From contig NZ_CAKUOF010000036.1 of assembly GCF_934668725.1 (NCBI RefSeq), positions 1 through 5,324 on the forward strand: 5,324 nt of DNA, read 5' to 3'. Position numbers and translations under genes: made by a program. Shown here piece by piece: positions 1-5,324 of the stretch (the first letter of the stretch is position 1; each line of letters begins with the position of its first letter). The DNA comes from an uncultured Dysgonomonas sp. (GTDB taxonomy: Bacteria > Bacteroidota > Bacteroidia > Bacteroidales > Dysgonomonadaceae). The notes under the pieces were generated by a model that was not told the origin of the DNA, searched no databases, and saw only the letters and a list, made by a program, of their open reading frames with translations.

Positions 1-98
1 TTGGTATCATAGTTCCAGCCGGTCAGCCCATAGGAACCGTCTCCTTTGGCTCCGATATTGATTAAGACTGTACTTTCTTTGCCTTTGGTATATGGGTC
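1..98 (-). repeat. Tandem protein repeat, start of the second copy
   Basis: Residues 1614-1645 match residues 1266-1297 at 29 of 32 positions by eye; the changes are K to T, A to E and S to T. Comparing bases 1-100 with 1045-1144 by hand gives about 84 matches in 100, without gaps. The protein is better conserved than the DNA, which suggests an established duplication under selection, not a very recent copy or an assembly artefact. The copy continues beyond the window. Confidence 0.85.
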
Positions 99-3000
99 GG
101 CTGTAATTTCGGGTTCGGGTTCTTTTTCACAAGGCAGTAATGCCGGTGGTGCGGGATAGTTAGTCGGAGCTAGTTTAGATTTAATTTCTATAGCTTCGGC
201 TTGTATTTCCGACCATTTCTTCAATACTTTCAGATGTTCTCTGTTGGCATAACGAAGGGCAATTCCTCTTTCCAAACCTTTAGCCAATTCGGGTAATGAT
301 GAAGCTTGATTGTAGGGTAACATCAGGATTTGGTCGCTTGCTGCATCGATGTACATTTTGTAACCGAGTTCCTGATCGGTAAGTGGTCTTCGGTGGCGTG
401 CCTGGGTAAAGTGGTAGCTATAGGGGTTACTGATAATACCTCCCTGCCCGGACAGGTCTCTGTCGGATAGGGTTTCTATTCCAGCCCAAGTGGCTGTTTG
501 CAGGCTGGCTACTTGCCCGAAACCGTAGATGACTCCTCCTTGGTTGGATTCTCTCATACCCAGTGGGGTAAGTGTCAATCCGGAAATATTCCTGCGGTTA
601 AACATGTTTTGTGTCCAACCAAATTTGTTGTCACAGGCGGATGCAAAGAGGAAGTCTTTGATGTCTTCGTATACGTTTCCGGATGTGCGTGGTGCTTGTC
701 CGTATAGTTGCCAGATGTCTTCTTTGGTAGGTAGTCCCCAGGTATGGTCGAAAGTACCATCACTGTTGGGTACTCCCCAGTAGATATTGCGGTACATCAT
801 GGCTACATCGTAAAGTGTTACCCAGGTTCCGAATACTTGCTCAAATTCTTCGAGGGGTATTTTCTGTCCGTTCAGGTATTCATTGGCATATTTATCTACA
901 TCGGCTTGGGTAAGGTTTACCCAGTTCATATTGATACTGCCATAGGTCCCGTATTTGAGTCTTAGATTTTCTGTAGTCCATATATATTCACCGGCTTCTA
1001 TGGTTTTATAGGTTTTGGTGATGACATTATTCAGTTCTACTTTTTGGGTGTCGTAGTTCCAGCCGGTCAGTCCGTAGGAGCCGTCTCCTTTGGCGCCGAT
1101 ATTGATTAAAACGGAACTGGCCTTGCCTTTTTTATAGGGGTCGGGGGTGAGGGTTGGTTCGGGGTTGGGGTCAATGGGTTCTTCCGGATCTTCAGGTTCA
1201 GGATTTACGGGTGTAGGAGTATAATCAGGGTTATAAGCAGGCAATTCGTATTGATATCTGTTGATCAGATTATCACGTCCGTTTTCTGCCAAATATACTG
1301 ATTTTAACCTGTTCTCAAAATCGTAATCATATTTGGTAACCGTTCCTTTAGGGTCGGTAGCTGTCTTCATTCCTATCAATGGGTAGTAGGTATAGGTGGT
1401 AACTAATGCATAAGGAAGCTTTTCTCTCAAATCATTTACCAGGCTCATATTGGGTTGTTTTTCTGCGGATAAATCTTCAGGGCTAGTACTACCTAACGCT
1501 GATTTTACCTGGTCATAAGTAGCATTTTGGATTTTTGCTATTACATATTGACCGCTATAGCCCCACAGATAGACGACCGGAGCCTGCTCCAAAGCTGTAA
1601 ACTGTACCAGTTTACCCTCGGAATTATATTTATCGTATTTTATGGTACGGTTATCCGCATCATCTGAACCTAATACGATCTCACCTGATGATCTTTCATA
1701 TTTTATGCCGGGTACGACCAAATTCTTTGTCAGGTTTTGTGCCTGATCCTTGTAATTGATCTGGGTTTCCTTGTATTTTACATGGCTGTTAACAACCTGG
1801 TCTGTGCCTACTTTGGTTTTACTGCTTACCGGCTCAAAGATTATATTGTCCTTGACCAGCTGCTCTAGCAGTGGGGTTTGCTCTACATTACTAAGGTCGG
1901 TAGGGTAAAGTATTTCTGTTGTGATATCCGTAGCTGATTGGGATGAATTTTCGGTGATCTTCTTGGGCTGGAAACGGTCATTGTATTCATAAACGGTTTC
2001 CTTGGTTACCTCTACTCCATCTACATACTCAGTGTCTTGTCTGGACAACAGGGATATGTCTTCCGAAATGATCTTATAGACCTGAAGGGCATGCATAAAG
2101 CTGGAGGGTTGTTCCATGTAATCAACCCCTTCGTAATTTGCTTTTTGGTATTGCAGAAGCCCCGTTGCTATGGCTTTTGGATGCGAAATATTCTGTGTAT
2201 CATAGTAAGTGTAATCATATTTATAATCTGATTTTTTTATCAGCTTATTGACTTTATCATAATATTCTTCCTTGCTTACTTTACCATTAATATCCTGATA
2301 GGATACCAGAGGAACTTTGGCATATTCGTCGCCACGAAGTGTAGTGGCTGCAAGATCTCTGAATATATAACTGATAATGAAATTCCCTCCACGGCTTACA
2401 TAACCGTACCGGTTGGGTTTATTGATAAATTCACTGACTATTTTCCCTGAGTTATTCTCTTCTTGCTTATTATCAATAAAGAGTTCTTCCACCCTGGAAT
2501 AACCAATAGGAGTGGAAAAGGGTGATCTTAATGAACTCTCATATGATAATTCTCTTACCAGCTTATCTTCAAAAATATCAAGATTACCACTTTCGTATAT
2601 TTTAATTTGATGTGTTATGTGATTTCTAACATTGACAAAAGCTAATTCATCCAATAAGATACCCGAAGAAACCGGCTCTTGTTTCTCATTTTTACTATCC
2701 AGAATATATTTATATTGCTTTTTTGTTAAAAGTGTGTTTTCTCTATCATGGTTTTCTATAGATTTAATCCTTACTCCACCTGCTTGGATAGCAGTAACCG
2801 ACACATTTGTAAGGGCAGGTACAGAGGCTTCCACCTTTACACAACATCTGTATATCTTCATATAATCCTTTTCCCCGGGTCGGCTTCCTTCATTTTCTGC
2901 AAATAAATTGGAAATATGCCTTAATCCGATAGCTTCAATCCGGTATTTTCCTTTACCCAGATTTGCATAACGATTTATTTTATTCCAATTGTTATATTGC

Positions 3001-4937
3001 TCGTCCGGTTTCAAAGCTTGGCTGTCATAGACTTGACCTGTCGTGAAATTACCTGTTAAAACAGTTATGCCTGTATCGACATTGACAATGCGATAAGAGG
3101 TTGTATTTTTATCTTTTTCTTCTATTGAAAATTTTATATTGCTATAGCTATAATCGTATCCGGCGGGAATATCATACATTCCGCCCATTGCAAATGTAAT
3201 ATTCAGAGTTACTTTAGCTCCTGCTTCATTATTGATCTCAAAAACATCTGACCACACTCCGGTAGAATCAATAGCTTCGATCGAAGCTAATTTTTCTTGG
3301 TTAATCAGATTGTAATCAGCAAATTTTTGAATATTATCCTTGTCAATTTTTATAGTGTTAGGTTCGTATATTAATTCAGTGTAGCCTCCTGTGGGGTAAG
3401 TAACTGTACTAAGCAATCCATTTCTAACCGCACTGGGATCACTGCTTCTGTCTCCTCCTTGAATATATGTGCCATTGGGGTCAGTACCGATTCCGCACCA
3501 ATTATTAATATCACGGTAAGTAGGAAAATAGAAGCCTTGTGCAGAAACCTTAGAGCTCTGAAATCCCCAAAAATCACTTACTAATGTCGTTTTGTCGGGC
3601 AATTTATTGGGATTGATATAATCAAATTTGCGGTAAAGAAACCCGTTGAAATCAATCTGGTCAAGTTTCAAACGGACTTTATTTGATAAATAATTGTCTT
3701 TAACTTCTGTTATTTTATCGTTATTAAAATAGGAATAGGCCATATTATAAGTATGGGTAACTTCTCCTAATGAATTCTTGATAATTATACTATCCAGTTT
3801 TTGGGGATTTATTTTGTTTTCTACTCCGATATTGCTGCCAATATTCGTAGTGTGGATAGATCCGACTCCGTCTCTTTGAATATCGAACCGGTCGGAACCT
3901 TTAAATTCAACGGATACATTATCCGATACTATGGACTCAAGATAATATACTCCATACCCCGTCAGATAGGGTACAGGCTGGGGATTAGGGATATTGAAAG
4001 CTCCTATCTGACCGCACAGCATTTCGCGTTTGGATTGGGAATACTGTTCGGCACTTTGTATGACAGATGGCTGACTGTAATTAAAGGTCAATATTTTTTC
4101 CCGAGGTGAAATTATTTTACTGAGTTTCCAACCGGTAATTATTTTGTTGGGAAATATCTGGCTTACATAGAATCCGTTTGTGCTTTGAGGAGCTACTACA
4201 GATGTTTCCTTGACTGAAAAGATAAACCTGTAACCCTTATCATTGGTTACTTTGAATGTTTGGTCTTCTTCAATGTATTCTACTTTGTAGCGTTTATCAT
4301 TGTTAATCATTTTAACACCGATTACTCCATTATTCAAAGCTTTCTGAGTCAAAGTAAAAGATACACTCTGACCAAAAATATTTAGCGTAAAAATATCAGG
4401 TTCGGTATCCCAGCCTGAAGTTGATATATCGGGCGAATAATAATACCTTATCCTTTCATATAGGTCAGATGTTTGTGAGTTAAGGGGAGCTACCGGAAGG
4501 TAAACATCCGGAATACCTCCGTATTCGGGTAATTTCAGGTCTGTATATACAAATCCGGTTTGACCTCTTACGTAATCTGTCTTTGATATATCACACAAAC
4601 CGTTTATACTGCGTACTATTACCGGCTCCGATGAAAGGTTCCATCCTAGTCCCACCCACGTTGCTTCTTGTCTTGTCCTAATGGCGGATGTATTATAGGT
4701 TAAATTAATAGGAACTTCCAGGCCGTCAAAGTTCAGGGTATAAAGTGGAACGTTAATATTAGCGGTACCCCGATATAAATCCATAGGGACATCTCCGTAA
4801 CGTACCAGGCTGGCTGTCTGTGGATTAGCTTCTGTTAATTCAGGGATCGTCTTGGATAATTGTAAATACTGAGCCGAAAGAGGACTTACGGTTATATACA
4901 GTAATATAATTAAGAGTATGTATGTTATTTTTCTCAT
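1..4937 (-). CDS. Giant Rhs-like secreted protein with tandem FISUMP-like modules (3' end outside window)
   Basis: Seen: one open frame of 1645 codons from ATG at 4937 to the left edge, with no stop. The ATG is the first start after an in-frame TAA at 4950-4952. Residues 1-22 form a signal peptide ending LSA|Q, with no lipobox Cys. The shell has blocks I know from Bacteroidota Rhs-like proteins: VPLYTL (63-68), EATWVGLGWNL (91-101), DFWGF (455-459), TYPTGGYTELIYE (513-525), AGGVRIK (719-725), YLWGYSGQY (1123-1131), and a single YD-like repeat starting DPKG (1195-1198) with KYDYDFENRL (1202-1211). A Pro/Glu/Asp linker (1233-1265) follows, then a 348-residue unit (1266-1613) with a FISUMP-like domain, and the start of a second unit. 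Inferred: an exported, probably surface-exposed binding or adhesion protein. No YD-repeat array, Rhs cleavage site or toxin domain is visible. Function is unknown and the true C-terminus is missing, so a distal toxin or sorting domain cannot be excluded. Confidence 0.9.
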   Translation of the reverse strand, partial: MRKITYILLIILLYITVSPLSAQYLQLSKTIPELTEANPQTASLVRYGDVPMDLYRGTANINVPLYTLNFDGLEVPINLTYNTSAIRTRQEATWVGLGWNLSSEPVIVRSINGLCDISKTDYVRGQTGFVYTDLKLPEYGGIPDVYLPVAPLNSQTSDLYERIRYYYSPDISTSGWDTEPDIFTLNIFGQSVSFTLTQKALNNGVIGVKMINNDKRYKVEYIEEDQTFKVTNDKGYRFIFSVKETSVVAPQSTNGFYVSQIFPNKIITGWKLSKIISPREKILTFNYSQPSVIQSAEQYSQSKREMLCGQIGAFNIPNPQPVPYLTGYGVYYLESIVSDNVSVEFKGSDRFDIQRDGVGSIHTTNIGSNIGVENKINPQKLDSIIIKNSLGEVTHTYNMAYSYFNNDKITEVKDNYLSNKVRLKLDQIDFNGFLYRKFDYINPNKLPDKTTLVSDFWGFQSSKVSAQGFYFPTYRDINNWCGIGTDPNGTYIQGGDRSSDPSAVRNGLLSTVTYPTGGYTELIYEPNTIKIDKDNIQKFADYNLINQEKLASIEAIDSTGVWSDVFEINNEAGAKVTLNITFAMGGMYDIPAGYDYSYSNIKFSIEEKDKNTTSYRIVNVDTGITVLTGNFTTGQVYDSQALKPDEQYNNWNKINRYANLGKGKYRIEAIGLRHISNLFAENEGSRPGEKDYMKIYRCCVKVEASVPALTNVSVTAIQAGGVRIKSIENHDRENTLLTKKQYKYILDSKNEKQEPVSSGILLDELAFVNVRNHITHQIKIYESGNLDIFEDKLVRELSYESSLRSPFSTPIGYSRVEELFIDNKQEENNSGKIVSEFINKPNRYGYVSRGGNFIISYIFRDLAATTLRGDEYAKVPLVSYQDINGKVSKEEYYDKVNKLIKKSDYKYDYTYYDTQNISHPKAIATGLLQYQKANYEGVDYMEQPSSFMHALQVYKIISEDISLLSRQDTEYVDGVEVTKETVYEYNDRFQPKKITENSSQSATDITTEILYPTDLSNVEQTPLLEQLVKDNIIFEPVSSKTKVGTDQVVNSHVKYKETQINYKDQAQNLTKNLVVPGIKYERSSGEIVLGSDDADNRTIKYDKYNSEGKLVQFTALEQAPVVYLWGYSGQYVIAKIQNATYDQVKSALGSTSPEDLSAEKQPNMSLVNDLREKLPYALVTTYTYYPLIGMKTATDPKGTVTKYDYDFENRLKSVYLAENGRDNLINRYQYELPAYNPDYTPTPVNPEPEDPEEPIDPNPEPTLTPDPYKKGKASSVLINIGAKGDGSYGLTGWNYDTQKVELNNVITKTYKTIEAGEYIWTTENLRLKYGTYGSINMNWVNLTQADVDKYANEYLNGQKIPLEEFEQVFGTWVTLYDVAMMYRNIYWGVPNSDGTFDHTWGLPTKEDIWQLYGQAPRTSGNVYEDIKDFLFASACDNKFGWTQNMFNRRNISGLTLTPLGMRESNQGGVIYGFGQVASLQTATWAGIETLSDRDLSGQGGIISNPYSYHFTQARHRRPLTDQELGYKMYIDAASDQILMLPYNQASSLPELAKGLERGIALRYANREHLKVLKKWSEIQAEAIEIKSKLAPTNYPAPPALLPCEKEPEPEITADPYTKGKESTVLINIGAKGDGSYGLTGWNYDT
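99..167 (-). other. Proline/glutamate linker between repeat units
   Basis: Residues 1591-1613 contain 7 Pro in 23 positions and the short acidic run EKEPEPE. It follows a charged, helix-prone stretch (about 1568-1590) and leads straight into the second glycine-rich element. It takes the same place before that element as the longer linker at residues 1233-1265, so each unit seems to be joined by a Pro/Glu spacer. The linkers themselves differ in length and sequence. Confidence 0.7.
237..994 (-). other. FISUMP-like domain (Fibrobacter succinogenes major paralogous domain) in the first repeat unit
   Basis: Roughly residues 1315-1567. Landmarks come in the order expected for this family: IWTTENLRL (1319-1327; family pattern W..ENL), WGLPTKEDIWQLYG (1400-1413; W.LPT..EW..L.G), SGLTLTPLGMRES (1452-1464; GF..LP.G.R), and a final GIALRYANRE (1558-1567; G.SVRCV.D). 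The canonical Cys of the last motif is replaced by Tyr1563. At about 250 residues it is somewhat longer than I would expect for the family. FISUMP domains occur on exported proteins of Bacteroidota and Fibrobacter and are thought to resemble C-type lectin or formylglycine-enzyme folds. A ligand-binding role on the surface is an inference. Confidence 0.6.
1143..1241 (-). other. Proline/acidic linker between the shell and the repeated units
   Basis: Residues 1233-1265 contain 12 Pro in 33 positions plus many Glu and Asp, including the run PEPEDPEEP. This composition suggests an extended, flexible or stiff rod-like spacer on the cell surface. It marks a sharp architectural boundary between the shell and the repeated C-terminal units. 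Confidence 0.8.
1242..4871 (-). other. Rhs-like shell region of the large protein (residues 23-1232)
   Basis: About 1200 residues made mostly of beta-prone, Tyr/Asn/Lys-rich sequence. The conserved blocks (VGLGWNL at 95-101, WGF at 457-459, YPTGGYTE at 514-521, AGGVRIK at 719-725, YLWGY at 1123-1127) occur in the order I know from Bacteroidota Rhs-like proteins. A single YD-like repeat begins at DPKG (1195-1198), and NRL at 1209-1211 stands in the place of the usual GRL. Family knowledge: in Rhs proteins the shell wraps a C-terminal effector, with many YD repeats forming the wall. Here only one YD-like repeat is seen before the linker, so encapsulation cannot be assumed. The assignment rests on remembered family motifs, not on an alignment. 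Confidence 0.7.
3272..3289. repeat. 18-base perfect palindrome inside the large gene
   Basis: The sequence TAGCTTCGATCGAAGCTA reads the same on both strands with no spacer. It lies within codons for LASIEA of the Rhs-like shell. It could be a protein-binding site by symmetry, but its place deep inside a coding sequence and the lack of a second copy make chance likely. Confidence 0.4.
4872..4937 (-). other. Signal peptide coding segment of the large protein
   Basis: Residues 1-22 read as a short basic start (MRK), a hydrophobic core rich in Ile, Leu, Val and Tyr, and a small-residue end (SPLSA) before Gln23. This is a typical Sec signal with likely cleavage by signal peptidase I after Ala22. 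No Cys follows the cleavage site, so a lipoprotein is unlikely. The segment also supports ATG 4937 as the start. Confidence 0.85.
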
Positions 4938-4952
4938 ATATCGTGTGTTTTA
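4938..4952 (-). other. Gene junction: stop codon plus 12-base leader with no Shine-Dalgarno
   Basis: The TAA of the upstream gene is followed by AACACACGATAT and then the ATG of the large gene. The gap is too short for a promoter or terminator, so the two genes are probably co-transcribed and perhaps translationally coupled. No GGAGG-like motif lies in or just before the gap, and the preceding bases are A-rich. This fits Bacteroidota, where Shine-Dalgarno sequences are usually absent. The TAA is in the same frame as the following ATG (15 bases from T to A), so only this stop separates the two proteins. Confidence 0.75.
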
Positions 4953-5324
4953 CTTTTTAATAATTTTCTCCGACACCGCTTGATTATTAGCTTCAATTCG
5001 GAGAATATAAGTCCCCTTAGCAAGTGTACTGAAATCCATATACTCGGTATGTAAACCCTTCTCTTTTTTTCCTACAGTTATATTTTTAAGCTGCTTTCCA
5101 TCCATAGAGTACAAACTAACATTCACAGAAGTCGAATTCTCCAGATAGTACTCAATAGTTAATTGCGATTCTACCGGATTTGGATAGAAATTATACGAAA
5201 AGTTTCCGGCTGTTTCTGTTTCGGATGATCTGGTTTCTTGCTGAAGGGGATGCTTTAAATTCCATAAACTATCCAGAACGGCTAAGTTCTCTTTATCATC
5301 ATCCAGATACAAATGTTCTTGAGG
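4950..5324 (-). CDS. C-terminal part of a secreted protein with T9SS type A sorting domain (5' end outside window)
   Basis: Seen: 124 codons open at the right edge, ending in TAA at 4950-4952. The first part of the visible segment (to about residue 40) is polar and acidic and belongs to a domain I cannot identify. From about residue 42 the sequence has the pattern of a type A C-terminal sorting domain: FYPNPV (46-51), alternating beta strands around LYSMDGKQL, then LAKGTYILRI (101-110) and a basic end, KIIKK. Known of the family: such tails direct proteins through the type IX secretion system of Bacteroidota and are removed when the cargo is released or attached to the surface. The sorting domain must lie at the C-terminus, so the TAA is very likely a true stop. 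The frame stays open upstream of a TTG at 5312, so that codon is probably an internal Leu and the gene begins beyond the window. The main domain, and so the function, is not visible. The next gene starts 12 bases downstream. Confidence 0.88.
   Translation of the reverse strand, partial: PQEHLYLDDDKENLAVLDSLWNLKHPLQQETRSSETETAGNFSYNFYPNPVESQLTIEYYLENSTSVNVSLYSMDGKQLKNITVGKKEKGLHTEYMDFSTLAKGTYILRIEANNQAVSEKIIKK

Larger units (their letters stand above)
99..1142 (-). repeat. Tandem protein repeat, first complete copy (348 residues)
   Basis: Residues 1266-1613 form one full unit: a glycine-rich element (DPYKKGK ... GAKGDGSYGLTGWNYDT, residues 1266-1297), the FISUMP-like region, a helical stretch and a Pro/Glu linker. 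The glycine-rich element reappears exactly 348 codons (1044 bases) later at the left edge. That periodicity defines the unit. Whether the FISUMP-like part is also repeated cannot be seen. Confidence 0.8.

Noticed and set aside
498..965. Three short plus-strand frames (498-707, 529-783, 744-965) and a minus-strand frame at 575-763
   Set aside because: All overlap the FISUMP-like coding region in other frames, overlap each other, and look like chance frames in a relatively G+C-rich stretch.
1..1142. Target gene of a diversity-generating retroelement, because of the C-type-lectin-like domain
   Set aside because: No reverse transcriptase, template repeat or adenine-biased variable segment is visible. 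The only repeat is an ordinary tandem protein repeat. The flanks would have to be examined to reopen this.
1..1240. Polymorphic toxin tip with an immunity gene
   Set aside because: No Rhs cleavage motif, nuclease, deaminase or other toxin signature is seen after the shell, and the region is made of linkers and repeated modules. A toxin further downstream remains possible.
2037..2865. Plus-strand frames at 2037-2231 and 2632-2865, with hydrophobic stretches
   Set aside because: The hydrophobic stretches come from reading AT-rich antisense codons. Both lie opposite the intact large gene and have no supporting context.
3371..3577. Minus-strand frame of 68 codons
   Set aside because: It is on the same strand as the large gene but in a different frame, and it overlaps the conserved WGF and YPTGG blocks of that gene.
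3801..4109. Plus-strand open frame of 102 codons
   Set aside because: It lies wholly opposite the continuous Rhs-like coding frame, shows no recognisable domain or signal, and the opposite frame carries clear family motifs.
5310..5312. TTG as the start of the T9SS-tailed gene
   Set aside because: The frame is open through to the right edge upstream of it (codons for PQEH), and a start here would leave a cargo protein with no signal peptide and almost no domain before the sorting tail.

Overview
The window lies in the genome of a Bacteroidota bacterium, probably of the order Bacteroidales. Three things suggest this: a C-terminal sorting domain of the type IX secretion system (T9SS), a very large Rhs-like extracellular protein of the kind common in this phylum, and a translation start without a Shine-Dalgarno sequence. 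Base composition is AT-rich over most of the window, and almost all of it codes on the minus strand.

The window holds two minus-strand genes, both cut by its edges. Reading in the direction of transcription (right to left), positions 5324-4950 are the last 124 codons of a protein that ends in a T9SS type A sorting domain. After a 12-base gap, a second gene starts at 4937 and stays open to the left edge. It gives at least 1645 residues without a stop codon. There is no stretch of more than 300 bases without a gene, and I see no RNA gene, insertion sequence or CRISPR array.

The large protein is modular. It begins with a signal peptide (residues 1-22), followed by about 1200 residues resembling the Rhs-like shell proteins of Bacteroidota. 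This part ends in one YD-like repeat near residues 1195-1214. A 33-residue linker rich in Pro, Glu and Asp follows, then a 348-residue unit. That unit consists of a short glycine-rich element, a region resembling the FISUMP domain (Fibrobacter succinogenes major paralogous domain), and a second proline-rich linker. The glycine-rich element then starts again at the left edge, so the unit is repeated in tandem and at least one further copy begins outside the window.

The part worth most attention is this C-terminal section. Where an Rhs-type protein would be expected to carry a long run of YD repeats and a toxin tip, this one carries linked, repeated, probably lectin-fold modules. Their base composition is richer in G+C than that of the shell. 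The two genes probably form one transcription unit making exported or surface proteins, but their partners and function cannot be read from this window.
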